Assembly: GCF_031585635.1 (NCBI RefSeq)
Contig: NZ_CP134198.1
Span: 62,001-126,000, forward strand
Length of the DNA: 64,000 nucleotides
Origin: Paraburkholderia sp. FT54
Lineage (GTDB): Bacteria > Pseudomonadota > Gammaproteobacteria > Burkholderiales > Burkholderiaceae
Direction of reading: 5' to 3'
The translations under genes and the position numbers were made by a program. Shown here piece after piece: positions 44,956 to 54,165 of this stretch; position 1 is the first letter of the stretch; every line of letters begins with the position of its first letter. Under the pieces are notes generated by a model. The model saw only the letters and a list, made by a program, of their open reading frames with translations, did not search any database and was not told the origin of the DNA.

Positions 44956-45130
44956 ACCTGCCTGATCGGATGTTCTGGATTCCTCCGTATCAATGTATCA
45001 ATCGAGCGTTTTACAGCAGCGAGGCCGGGGTGTCTGAAGTCCGGACAGTTGACCGGACCAACTTCTATCCGTGCCGGCACCAGGCCGGGCACCACATACC
45101 GCATGCGCAAGGCGCTGGAACCAACCCCTA

Positions 45131-46384
45131 TTACGGACGCGCCCCATCTTGAACTACGGTTATCCGATGGGTAACCCAACGACTGTCCGGGCGCGCTGAA
45201 CCTTCAATGCTGTTGTCGTTCGACGTTGGCTGCTCAGGTCGCCAGCACCTTCCTGGCAGGTGACTTGAGGGTTGCCCCGAGGGAATCTCGCCGAATTCCA
45301 GATAGCGCCACAGCGCTACCGCCAGACGTCTGGCACGCGCCACAATGCCAATGCGTCGGAAACGCTTGCCGCCGCCTGCGAAGCGCTCGTTGAACCAGTG
45401 GCTTAGCTGGCTGGCGGGCTGGAAGCGCAGCCAGCTCCAGGCCATTTCCACCATCAGCCATCGGGGCCGCCTGTTGCCGATCTTGCTGATGCCCTGTTCA
45501 ACTTCACTGGTACCGCTGGCATAGGGCGTCGGGGCCAGGCCCAGGCAGCCGGCCACTTCGCGCCGGTTGTGAAACTGCCGCCAGCCGAACAGTTCCCTGA
45601 CCAGGGTCCAGGCGCTGCCGGTGCCGATACCTGCCAGGCGCGCGAGCAGCGCGATCACGGGTTGCGCGCCGCTGCGAACCTCATGCTGCTGCTGTGACTC
45701 GAGCGTCCTGATCTGCCTGGCAGCGAGCGATAGCCGCTCACATTCGCGGTCGATTTCGGCGCGCAGGCCCGGCAGCAGTTGCGGGGCGTGCTGTGCCCAC
45801 CAGTGTGTCCACGCGCCCCCACCGATGCGCTCGACCCGCAGATTGTGGAGTACGAGCAACGAGCGGATTCGGTTGCTGTGGGCGGTGCGCTCCTGCCGCA
45901 GGCGGTCGAGTTCACGGTGCACCCGCCGGTCATCTTCCTGTTCGGGAGTCGGGATGCGCGCGACTGCCCACACCCGGCGTTCACCAGCGTAGTAACGCAT
46001 CAGCATCGACAGCAGCTTGTCGCTGTCGAGACGGTCGGTCTTGGCGCGGCGCCTGCGCCGGTTCACTTCGATACTGGCCGAATCCACCACCAGGTTCGTG
46101 ATCTGATGTTCCTCCAAGCAGCGGTGCAGCCAGAAACCGTCGCGCCCGGCTTCATAACAGCTGCGCACCGGAGCATCGGCGGCCAGATGACAGCGCACCT
46201 TGGCCTTCGCAATTGCCGTGAAGACTGCGGCCGTATCGCGGGCGGCCGCTGTGCAGAGGCTCGACGCGCGTACCCCGTCGCCTAGCGAAAGCTTCCAGCT
46301 CCTGTCACCCAGTTCGAAGGCGACATACAGCGATCCGGTGATGGTTGTATCCTGCCCGTGAAGCGCTGTGCGAGGCGCATTCAT
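45131..46384 (-). CDS. IS110-family transposase (second subfamily)
   Basis: A 417-residue DEDD recombinase, longer than the copy at 20444. The N-terminal RuvC-like part includes LYVAFELGDRSWKLSL, CYEAGRDGFWLHRCLEE (E) and RRRAKTDRLDSDKLLSMLMR (D-x2-D). The C-terminal domain includes LARLAGIGTGSAWTLVRELF and VAGCLGLAPTPYASGTSEVE, with the family serine/threonine region, then GISKIGNRRPRWLMVEMAWS. GAGGAG seven bases before ATG 46384 is strong. The frame is intact. Downstream to ~44940 is its untranslated end; a decayed copy of that end is at 9979-10345. Confidence 0.9.
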   Translation of the reverse strand: MNAPRTALHGQDTTITGSLYVAFELGDRSWKLSLGDGVRASSLCTAAARDTAAVFTAIAKAKVRCHLAADAPVRSCYEAGRDGFWLHRCLEEHQITNLVVDSASIEVNRRRRRAKTDRLDSDKLLSMLMRYYAGERRVWAVARIPTPEQEDDRRVHRELDRLRQERTAHSNRIRSLLVLHNLRVERIGGGAWTHWWAQHAPQLLPGLRAEIDRECERLSLAARQIRTLESQQQHEVRSGAQPVIALLARLAGIGTGSAWTLVRELFGWRQFHNRREVAGCLGLAPTPYASGTSEVEQGISKIGNRRPRWLMVEMAWSWLRFQPASQLSHWFNERFAGGGKRFRRIGIVARARRLAVALWRYLEFGEIPSGQPSSHLPGRCWRPEQPTSNDNSIEGSARPDSRWVTHRITVVQDGARP

Positions 46385-46461
46385 TTGCGTACTCCTCTCG
46401 GAAAACGGGTATCGGAATCCTCGTTTTACTCCAGGAGGCTTACTTCCGCGGCCCTGTCATA

Positions 46462-47315
46462 GTATCTTGACCACCGCGAAGACATGCTCCACGCGCGCGC
46501 GGATCTCCGACTTGTTGCGGTTCTTGCCATGCTGCACCTCATCGACCTTACCGCCAGCGCGGCGCGTGCGCTGATTCGTGAAATCCTGGGCGTCCGGCAG
46601 CCTTGCTGCGAATCAGCGCCTTCTGGCTGGCATACGCGCTGTCACCATAGACGCGCCGCTCCTGTCCATGCAGCAGTTGCGGCAACGGATGTTTGTCATG
46701 CACGTTGGCCGTCGTGAGCACCGCGCTGTGAACTAGGCCGCTCTGGCTGTCCACCCCGATATGCAGCTTCGCACCGAAGTACCATTGCTTGCCTTTGCGG
46801 GTCTGGTGCATCTCCGGGTCGCGCGCCTTCTGCTGATTCTTCGTCGAGCCCGGCGCGCCGATGATCGTGGCGTCCACGATCGTGCCGCTCTTGAGTTTCA
46901 TGCCGCTGGCCTGAAGCGTGCGGCCCACTTCGGCAAACAGTTTCTCGCCCAGTTTGTGCGTCTCAAGCAGGCGCCGGAATTTGAGCAGCGTCGTCGCGTC
47001 GGGTACGGCTTCACAGCCCAGGTCGATCCCGGCAAAGCGACGCAGGCTGGCGCTGTCATACAGCGCCTCCTCGCAGGCAAAGTCCGCCAGATTGAACCAG
47101 TGCTGGATGAAGTGGATGCGCAGCATGCGCTCCAGACCAATCGGCGGGCGACCGTTGCCGCGCTTCGGGTAATGCGGCTCGACCACCGCGCACAACTCAG
47201 CCCAGGGCGTAATTGCGTTCATCGTGTCGAGAAACTCGTCACGCCGCGTGCGTTTGCGGTGTGTCTCGAAACCCGCACCTTGATCGGCTGCCATCGCCAG
47301 CGTCTGCTGCTTCAT
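46462..47315 (-). pseudogene. IS5-family transposase, frameshifted and truncated
   Basis: Begins MKQQTLAMAADQGAGFETHR with DUF772-type N-domain (RMLRIHFIQHWFNLADFACE) and DDE motifs SGTIVDATIIGAPGSTKN (D), KLHIGVDSQSGLVHS and VYGDSAYASQKALIRS (D). One extra base near 46600 throws it out of frame (AAGRPGF... stop). In the other frame the expected end appears: DAQDFTNQRTRRAGGKVDEV, KSEIRARVEHVFAVVKIL (E), then TGA at the border with the IS110 element, so the last ~40 residues are lost. Confidence 0.85.
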
Positions 47316-47705
47316 ACCTTTTCGCCTTCTTCATCAACTCCAACCTATAACGCGCGAAGTAGCTTGGCGGTGGACCTTAATCAGCGTTGCCTTAGGTCAT
47401 TCCATGGGTTGGAATTGAACTTTCCATGGACCCATTCTCGGATGCGGAGAATGACCGCAGCACGCCTGCGATATTACAAGGTCGTCATCGAAATGGTGCG
47501 CTGGTGGCTCCGTGTAGCCAGACGTTCCCGACATCCGGCGCCTTCAAGTCGCCGTCCTTTTGTCCGCCCACGTCAATGCGCCGTACAAGGAATCATGCGC
47601 GCTTAGACAAGTCCGTATTTTTGTCCTTTCTAGACTGCGCTCACGCGGTCGAGCACGGTGGACAGGGTGTCTGCCGGGGCCGCTCTTGTGAGGAGCAGTC
47701 GAATT
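47316..47705. other. IS5 outer end and promoter region of the ABC operon
   Basis: No gene. Includes the outer end of the IS5 element up to about 47390 and the leader of the binding-protein gene. No clear promoter boxes. Confidence 0.4.
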
Positions 47706-48644
47706 ATGAACAGTGTCTTTGCCGTGCAAAGTCGATGCATGGCGCGCTTGAGCGCATTGCTCGACGGAATTCGCCGCAGCGTGACGGGCACTTGCGGCGC
47801 CGCTGCATTTGCGCTGATGTGGTGCACTCACGCGCACGCCGCAGTGCTGACGCCACCCGCGGCGGAATGCTCCGCATTGCAAGCGAAATATCCGCAATTC
47901 AAGGGTAAAACGCTGATAAACGCGATCAATCCGCATACACCCGGATACGAAACGGTTGATCCGGCCAATCCGGACAAGTACATCGGCTTCGATGTCGATC
48001 TCGGCGAGACGATCGGCGCTTGTTTGGGTTTCCAGGTCGACTACAAACCCGTTGCCTTCGCTGCGCTGTTGCCCACGTTGCAGGCTAAACAGGCCGACTT
48101 TGTGATCTCCGACATCTACGCGACCGAAGAGCGCGCCAAGGCGGCCGACTTCATCACCTACTCGAAGGTGTTCGATGGCGTGCTGGTGGCAAAGGGGAAT
48201 CCGAAGAAGATCAAAGGAATCAACGCCTCGCTGTGTAATGCGACGGCCGCGGAGAACACTGGCTATGTCGAGGTACCGTTGATCCAGGGGTTGGCGGCGA
48301 CCTGCAAGGCGCAGAGCAAGGACGAAGCGCAGGTGCAACTTTACGACAACAATCAAAGCGCGATCGAGGCGATTCTGGCCGGCCGTGCCGATACCTACAT
48401 CAACGATGTGAATACCGTCGACGGCGCGGTCAAGGCATATCCGACAAAGCTCGAGAAAGCGACCGCCGTCACGATCCCGTACTCGGTCGGCATCGCCGTG
48501 CCCAAGGGTGATCTGCAAATGCGTGCCGCGATCATTGATGCGCTGAACGTGCTGCAAAAGTCGGGTGTTCAAACCGCGATGCTGAAGAAGAACAACATGC
48601 CGGTCGAAAATCTCGAGGCCCCGCATCTGGTTCTGGCGAAGTGA
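47706..48644 (+). CDS. Periplasmic binding protein of a polar amino-acid-type ABC transporter
   Basis: A 312-residue family 3 solute-binding protein. A long signal peptide (SVTGTCGAAAFALMWCTHAH, AAV) is followed by the bilobed fold: YIGFDVDLGETIGACLGF, FAALLPTLQAKQADFVISDI, YATEERAKAADFITYSKVFD, and YDNNQSAIEAILAGRADTYI. The arginine and aspartate that usually clamp an alpha-amino acid are not clearly at the usual positions (ATEERAKAADF holds the arginine region), so the ligand may be an amide or amino-acid derivative. AGGAG 10 bases upstream sets the start. The fused permease-ATPase starts one base after its stop. Confidence 0.85.
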   Translation: MNSVFAVQSRCMARLSALLDGIRRSVTGTCGAAAFALMWCTHAHAAVLTPPAAECSALQAKYPQFKGKTLINAINPHTPGYETVDPANPDKYIGFDVDLGETIGACLGFQVDYKPVAFAALLPTLQAKQADFVISDIYATEERAKAADFITYSKVFDGVLVAKGNPKKIKGINASLCNATAAENTGYVEVPLIQGLAATCKAQSKDEAQVQLYDNNQSAIEAILAGRADTYINDVNTVDGAVKAYPTKLEKATAVTIPYSVGIAVPKGDLQMRAAIIDALNVLQKSGVQTAMLKKNNMPVENLEAPHLVLAK

Positions 48645-48645
48645 A

Positions 48646-50232
48646 ATGGCACTGTTTCTTCATTACCTGACGCTGGGGTACTTGCTCAGGGGTATCGAGT
48701 TCACCCTGGCCGCAACGGGCATCGGCCTCGCCGGTGGCCTCCTGCTCGGAGTGCTGCTTGCCGGGATGCAGCTCAGCCGCTTTCGTGTTGCTGCTGGGCT
48801 TGCGCGCGGATATTCCGTGGTGTTTCGCGGCACGCCGCTGATTTTGCAGATGGTGTTCTTCTACGATGCGCTGCCGTTTCTCGGCATCCGTTTGCCAGGC
48901 TTGCTGGCGGCGGGGGTTGCGCTGGCCTTCAATGAAGCGACTTTCATTGCGGAGATGCTGCGTGCAGGCGTGCTCGGAGTCGACCGTGGCCAACAGGTGG
49001 CGGGGCAGGCCCTCGGCATGACGCCGGGCGTGCTGATGCGCCGTGTCGTCGCGCCGCAGGCGTTGCGCGCCATGATCCCCGCGCTTGGCAACGAGGCGGT
49101 CACAACGTTGAAGAACTCGTCACTGGCGTCGGTAATCGCAGTGCAGGAGCTGACGTTGCGAAGCACGCAGTTGGCCTCGTCGACGTTCGACTTCTTTTCG
49201 ATCTTCTTTGCCTCGGGGTTGATGTATCTCGTGCTTACGGGTCTGCTCGGCGTGCTGCAGGTCATGGTGGAGGCGCGTTTCGATCTCGACCGGCACGCCA
49301 GCGTACACGGTCTGGCCCGCTGGTTCCCGTTACGGCGCGCAGTGCGGTCCACCGGGACGCCAGTCGCGCCAGTGGCAATTGCGGAACCTGTCGAGGAAGT
49401 TGCGGCACCGTCCGCGAGCGCGCCGCAAGAGGCGGCCGCCGTACGGGCGGAACGAATCGCGCAAGCACCTATGGTCGTGCGCGTGAATGGATTGAGCAAG
49501 GTGTACGGTGCGCAAACCGTCCTGGCCGATCTGAACCTCACGGTGTCTGCGGGCGAAGTGGTGGCATTGCTTGGTCCAAGCGGTTCGGGAAAGAGCACGC
49601 TGTTGCGCTGCATTAACCACCTTGAAAACTGGGACGCCGGCCAGATTCACGTGCGAGGCAAGCGTCTGGGATATCGGGCCGACGGCCAGTTGATGGGGCC
49701 TGCGGATCTGGCTCGGGAGCGGGCAAGCCTTGGCGTGGGCATGGTGTTCCAGCAGTTCAATCTGTTCGCTCACCTGAGCGCGCGCGAAAACATTGCCGGT
49801 CCGCTGCGTTGGGTGCACGGATGGTCTCGGGAGAAGGCCGAGGCTCGGGCGCTCGAGTTGCTCGCGCGGGTCGGCCTGTCGCACCGTGCTGACGCGTTGC
49901 CGCGGCACATGTCGGGCGGCCAGCAGCAGCGCGTAGCGATCGCGCGCGCGCTTGCGCCCAATCCGAGCGTACTGCTGCTCGACGAGCCGACATCGGCGCT
50001 CGATCCGGAGCGGGTCAACGAGGTGCTCGATGTGATCGGCAAGCTGGCGCGTGAAGACGGGCTGACGATGATCATTTCGACCCATCAGTTGCGCTTTGCG
50101 GCAGAGGTGGCCGATCGGGTGGTCTTCCTTGCCGATGGCCGCATCCTCGAAAGCGGTCCGGCGAGGCAGGTCCTGGCCAGTCCCAAGCATCCGCAAACAG
50201 CGCGTTTCCTTAGTGTAACGACGGCCGAGTAG
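48646..50232 (+). CDS. Fused ABC permease and ATPase (polar amino-acid uptake type)
   Basis: A 528-residue protein joining two normally separate subunits. Residues ~1-215 are a HisM/GlnP-type permease with five hydrophobic segments and the EAA coupling loop (EMLRAGVLGVDRGQQVAGQA, LGMTP). Residues ~215-275 are a proline/alanine-rich linker. Residues ~277-528 are the ATPase: Walker A GPSGSGKST (310-318), Q-loop MVFQQFNLF, signature SGGQQQR (423-429), Walker B LLLDEPTS and H-loop STHQL. The transporter would be a homodimer. It partners the binding protein at 47706 and feeds the acetamidase gene downstream. Confidence 0.92.
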   Translation: MALFLHYLTLGYLLRGIEFTLAATGIGLAGGLLLGVLLAGMQLSRFRVAAGLARGYSVVFRGTPLILQMVFFYDALPFLGIRLPGLLAAGVALAFNEATFIAEMLRAGVLGVDRGQQVAGQALGMTPGVLMRRVVAPQALRAMIPALGNEAVTTLKNSSLASVIAVQELTLRSTQLASSTFDFFSIFFASGLMYLVLTGLLGVLQVMVEARFDLDRHASVHGLARWFPLRRAVRSTGTPVAPVAIAEPVEEVAAPSASAPQEAAAVRAERIAQAPMVVRVNGLSKVYGAQTVLADLNLTVSAGEVVALLGPSGSGKSTLLRCINHLENWDAGQIHVRGKRLGYRADGQLMGPADLARERASLGVGMVFQQFNLFAHLSARENIAGPLRWVHGWSREKAEARALELLARVGLSHRADALPRHMSGGQQQRVAIARALAPNPSVLLLDEPTSALDPERVNEVLDVIGKLAREDGLTMIISTHQLRFAAEVADRVVFLADGRILESGPARQVLASPKHPQTARFLSVTTAE

Positions 50233-50264
50233 CAATGGGCCGTCCCTTATTGAAAGATTCGACT

Positions 50265-51506
50265 ATGAAGCATCACACTTTGCGGGTTTCGCAGCAAACC
50301 GTGCACTGGGGCTATTTCAGCAAGGTCGTTGCGCCGGCGTTGACAGTGCGCTCCGGCGACCGCGTAACGATCGAGACGCTCACGCATCACGCCAACGACG
50401 ACTACGAACGCATGATCGAAGGCGACCCGGGCGCCGAGTCGGTGTTTGCGTGGACACGTGAATACAAGGCGGTAGCGCGTCGCGGTGCTGGCCCAACAAC
50501 CGGCATTTTCCAGTACGGCGAAGGCGAGGGCGTGGGGGTGCATCTGTTGACCGGCCCGGTCGCTATTGAAGGGGCGGAGCCAGGCGATGTTCTGGAAGTG
50601 CGTATCGTCGACGTGAAACCGCGGCCGAGCTGCAGTGCCTGTTTTACGGGCCGCTGCTTCGGCTCAAATGTAGCAGCTTCGTGGGGATTTCACTACCGGG
50701 ATCTGATCGAAGAGCCGAAGCCACGCGAAGTCGTGACGATTTTCGAGCTTGATACTGCCGGCGAGCCGTATGCACGCGCAGTGTACAACTATGTATGGAC
50801 GCCGCAGACCGACCCGGATGGTGTGGTCCATCCAAACATCGACTATCCGGGCGTGCGCGTCGACCATAAGCTCGTCACGAAGCGCGAGAACGTCCTGCGC
50901 GACGTCAAGGTGCCGGCGCGCCTGCATTTCGGAACGATGGGACTGGCGCCAGCGGAGGCGGACTATGTCAGCTCCACTCCGCCGAACTATACAGGCGGAA
51001 ACATAGACGACTGGCGCGCCGGAAAAGGTGCACGCATGTACTACCCGGTCGCCGTGCCCGGCGCGTACTTCTCGGTTGGCGATCCGCACGCGGCACAAGG
51101 GGATAGCGAACTCGGCGGCACGGCAATCGAAACCTCATTGACCGGCGAGTTCGAATTCATCCTGCACAAGAAGCGCACGCTCGAAGGGACGATTCTGGAA
51201 GGTCTCGATCACCCGATGCTCGAGACCGACGAACTGTGGTCGATGTATGGTTTCACGTTCCCGAACTATCTGGCCTCGCTTGGGCCCGAAGGACAGACTA
51301 CGGTTGCCGAGCACGCGTCGCTCGATCACGCGATGCGCGATGCGTTCCGCAAGTTACGCCGCTTCCTGATGCAGGTGCACAAGCTCAGCGAGGATGAGGC
51401 CATCGCGCTGCTTTCGGTTGCAGCCGATTTCGGTGTGACGCAGGTGGTTGACGCAAACTGGGGGGTGCACGGCTCGATTCGCAAGAGCGTGTTCGCCGAA
51501 CGGTAA
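50265..51506 (+). CDS. Acetamidase/formamidase (FmdA/AmdA family)
   Basis: A 413-residue amide hydrolase of the FmdA_AmdA family, which releases ammonia from short amides such as formamide and acetamide. Landmarks are QTVHWGYFSKVVAPALTVRS, GDRVTIETLTHHANDDYERM, EGVGVHLLTGPVAIEGAEPG, VGDPHAAQGDSELGGTAIET and VTQVVDANWGVHGSIRKSVF, all typical. ATG at 50265 is preferred to 50235 since homology starts there. It follows the transporter by 32 bases in the same direction, so import and hydrolysis of the substrate are probably co-regulated. Its paralogue is fused to a regulator on the facing strand. Confidence 0.9.
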   Translation: MKHHTLRVSQQTVHWGYFSKVVAPALTVRSGDRVTIETLTHHANDDYERMIEGDPGAESVFAWTREYKAVARRGAGPTTGIFQYGEGEGVGVHLLTGPVAIEGAEPGDVLEVRIVDVKPRPSCSACFTGRCFGSNVAASWGFHYRDLIEEPKPREVVTIFELDTAGEPYARAVYNYVWTPQTDPDGVVHPNIDYPGVRVDHKLVTKRENVLRDVKVPARLHFGTMGLAPAEADYVSSTPPNYTGGNIDDWRAGKGARMYYPVAVPGAYFSVGDPHAAQGDSELGGTAIETSLTGEFEFILHKKRTLEGTILEGLDHPMLETDELWSMYGFTFPNYLASLGPEGQTTVAEHASLDHAMRDAFRKLRRFLMQVHKLSEDEAIALLSVAADFGVTQVVDANWGVHGSIRKSVFAER

Positions 51507-51515
51507 GCGGACTTG

Positions 51516-53993
51516 TCAGGCGGACGTGGCACCTCCATGACGTTGCCCGGCCGCCTGCATACGCGCGAGCCGTTGCCTGAACATCGACTTCCGGATGACT
51601 GCATGCACCCCCCAGTTGCCGTTGACGACCTGCGTTACGCCAAAGTCCACGGCAACGGATATCAACGAGATCGCTTCGTCTTCGTTGAAACCGAATGCGG
51701 TCATCAGAAAGCGCCGCGTCTTGCGAAACGCGTCGCGCATCGCCGAATCGAGCGATGAATTTTCGTAAATCAGGCTGCGCGCCCTGTCGCCCAGTTCTTT
51801 CAGATAGTTCGAATGCGAGAAACCTTGCAATACCCATTCGTCCGCCGTCTCTATGAGCGGGTAGTCGATATCGGCAAACGGTTCATCGGCGAGGTCTTCA
51901 GCCTTGTGCAGGATGATCTGGAATACCCCGGTGAGAGAGCACTCGATCGCTGTACCGCACAGTTCGCTGTCGCCTTGCGATGCATGAGGATCGCCGACCG
52001 AAAGCAGACCGCCTTCAGCGGCAACGCGCAGATAGAGCGTGGCACCTTTGGCGACGCGCCAGTTGTCGAGATTGCCGCCGAAGTGGGAAGGCGGAACCGA
52101 ATCGACGAAGCCGGTTTCCGGCGGCGCCAGCGTAACCATGCCGAAATGCGGCCTCACCGGGATCGTCACGCCATCGAGCACGCCGTGATTCTCGACAATC
52201 GACGTGCGATCGACCGGGACACCCGGATAGTCGATCGTAGGATGCTCTACGCCATCCGGATCGCGCTGCGATGTCCAGCGATAGTTGTAGACCGCGTGAG
52301 CGCAATTCTGTCCTGCGCCGCAATTGACCTCGTAGATCGTCACGACTTCGCGTGGCTTCGGTTCATCGAGCAGATCTTCGTACTGAAAGCCCCACCAGGC
52401 CGCAACATTACTGCCGAAAGCGCGGCCCTCGTACTTCGCGTTGGCGGCCAGCCGCGGCGCAATGTCGAGGATGCGCACTTCGATCACGTCGCCGGGCTGG
52501 GCGCCGCTCACACCGATCGGACCTGTGCAAATGTGCACGCCGAAGCCCTCGCCGCTGCCGCGCCCGTATATCGACGCATTGGCCGGCCCGGCACCGCGGC
52601 GCGCGACTGCCTTGCGCTCGCGAGTCCAGTGAAACACGCCTTCGGCGCCAGAGTCGCCTTTGATCATGCGGTCGTAATCGTCGTACGCGTGCTGGGTCAA
52701 GGTTTCGATGGTGACGATGTCGCCGGAATCGATCGTCAGCACCGGCGCGATATCGCGGCTGAAATAACCCCAATGGATCGTTTCCGGCGTCGCCGGCAAA
52801 TGATAGTGACGTCCGGAGGGCGCCGCCGTGGCGGCATGGTGGGGACGCCCGCGCAAGTGCGCACCGGTTGTGTCGTCTGGCGCGTCGGCGTTGCCCTTGA
52901 GCCCGACCGTATCGGCATGAGGCTCGAAATAGCCCGACGGCCAGCCGCGCTGAATGCGCTTGCGCAGTTTCTGTTCGCTGACCTCGGCAGCCTGCCGGCG
53001 GTATTGACGCGGTGACATTCCATAGCGATCACGAAAGGCGTGGCTGAAATGCGCGGCGTCGTTGAAGCCCCAGCGGAAGCAAATGTCGGAAATAGAGAGG
53101 TGACCGTATTGACGATTGAAGAGATCGGATCGGCAACGTTCGAGCCGGCGCTGGCGCAGGTAGGCGGTGAAAGTCTGGCCGGCACCTTCGAACAATTTCT
53201 GCACAAGTCGCGCCGACATGTTCTGGCTAGCCGCCACGGTAGCGAGCGACAAATCCGAATCGCTCAGCGCGTGCTCGATGAACTGGCAGACGCGGTGCAG
53301 TGCGGCGGCCTGTGTGTTGCTGATAGCCGGGCCGGCATTGCTGCCGCGGGTGGTGAGGCTGCTGGCCAGATAGTTGAAAAGCGAGTTCTCGACGCTGGCG
53401 ACCTGACCGTCGTTCAACGTATCGAAGGCGTCGGCCAACCCCGACAACGTGCCGCCCAGCAGGCGGCCCAAACCAGCGCGCCCCGACAGATGCGCGGACG
53501 ACAGCCCTCGGGCACCGGGCAGCCTTGCCTGGAGCGAAGCGCTGGGTAGCGAAATCTGGAACTGGCGAAAATCAGAGTGGAAAAGCAGATCAACCGTGCA
53601 ATGTGCAGGCCCAAAAACGATATCACCGGGATTCAATTCCACCGAGCGCTCCCCGTCATGGAACATCCCGTGCCCAGTCTGGTGCAGAGCCAGCCAGATG
53701 CTGTCCTCGGTTTCCTCGATTGCGTGCACGCGCGCCAGGGTCTGCGGCGACGAGGCGATACGCACCATGCCGGCACCACGCGCGGTGCGCCTCGCGGTCA
53801 GTTGGCCGTACAACGGTACGGCGGTGGACGTTGCGACGGTCGGAGACAATCTGTGCGGCTTAAGCGCCTCCCGCCAGACGTGGGCCCGCTGATTGACTGG
53901 ATACGATTCAGTTGTAAATTTCTCTATTTCCACTTCCAGACTCCTGACACCATGGCTTTTGAAAGCAATTGATGTGCCATTCATTCGCGCCAT
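51516..53993 (-). CDS. AraC-type regulator fused to an acetamidase/formamidase
   Basis: An 825-residue single open frame. Residues ~35-200 are an AraC_binding_2-type sensing domain (SIWLALHQTGHGMFHDGERS). Residues ~230-335 are the two-helix-turn-helix AraC DNA-binding domain (LSLATVAASQNMSARLVQKL; ISDICFRWGFNDAAHFSHAF, RDRYGMSPRQYRRQ). A ~65-residue linker follows, then a complete FmdA_AmdA domain ~400-815 (ETIHWGYFSRDIAPVLTIDS; GDPHASQGDSELCGTAIECS; VTQVVNGNWGVHAVIRKSMF). No ATG or GTG lies between the parts, so separate translation is unlikely. ATG at 53993 follows GGAGCGGA; frame upstream runs into ridA antisense and IS21 and is ignored. Convergent with 50265, nine bases apart. Confidence 0.88.
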   Translation of the reverse strand: MARMNGTSIAFKSHGVRSLEVEIEKFTTESYPVNQRAHVWREALKPHRLSPTVATSTAVPLYGQLTARRTARGAGMVRIASSPQTLARVHAIEETEDSIWLALHQTGHGMFHDGERSVELNPGDIVFGPAHCTVDLLFHSDFRQFQISLPSASLQARLPGARGLSSAHLSGRAGLGRLLGGTLSGLADAFDTLNDGQVASVENSLFNYLASSLTTRGSNAGPAISNTQAAALHRVCQFIEHALSDSDLSLATVAASQNMSARLVQKLFEGAGQTFTAYLRQRRLERCRSDLFNRQYGHLSISDICFRWGFNDAAHFSHAFRDRYGMSPRQYRRQAAEVSEQKLRKRIQRGWPSGYFEPHADTVGLKGNADAPDDTTGAHLRGRPHHAATAAPSGRHYHLPATPETIHWGYFSRDIAPVLTIDSGDIVTIETLTQHAYDDYDRMIKGDSGAEGVFHWTRERKAVARRGAGPANASIYGRGSGEGFGVHICTGPIGVSGAQPGDVIEVRILDIAPRLAANAKYEGRAFGSNVAAWWGFQYEDLLDEPKPREVVTIYEVNCGAGQNCAHAVYNYRWTSQRDPDGVEHPTIDYPGVPVDRTSIVENHGVLDGVTIPVRPHFGMVTLAPPETGFVDSVPPSHFGGNLDNWRVAKGATLYLRVAAEGGLLSVGDPHASQGDSELCGTAIECSLTGVFQIILHKAEDLADEPFADIDYPLIETADEWVLQGFSHSNYLKELGDRARSLIYENSSLDSAMRDAFRKTRRFLMTAFGFNEDEAISLISVAVDFGVTQVVNGNWGVHAVIRKSMFRQRLARMQAAGQRHGGATSA

Positions 53994-54050
53994 TCCGCTC
54001 CGCTCTGGTTTGGCTTGACTTGCTCTTATTTTCTGAAGGAGGCTTATCCC

Positions 54051-54165
54051 ATGAAGCCGCTGTTCCACATGATTGCGGGCGCGCCGGATCCTGTTGCACC
54101 GTTTAGTCACGCTGTCGAATGCGACGGTTGGGTGTTTGTCACCGGGCAGATGCCTTTCACGGAAA
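54051..54165 (+). pseudogene. ridA: RidA-family protein, truncated by IS21
   Basis: MKPLFHMIAGAPDPVAPFSH and AVECDGWVFVTGQMPFT match the first 38 residues of RidA/YjgF proteins, which hydrolyse reactive enamines/imines. AAGGAGG eight bases before the ATG is a strong ribosome binding site. Similarity ends at ~54165 where the IS21 remnant begins. It diverges from the AraC-acetamidase gene with a 57-base shared promoter region, so it was probably part of the same regulon. Confidence 0.75.

Noticed and set aside
46761..47606. A 281-codon frame antisense to the IS5 transposase
   Set aside because: Shadow frame; the minus strand carries clear transposase motifs.
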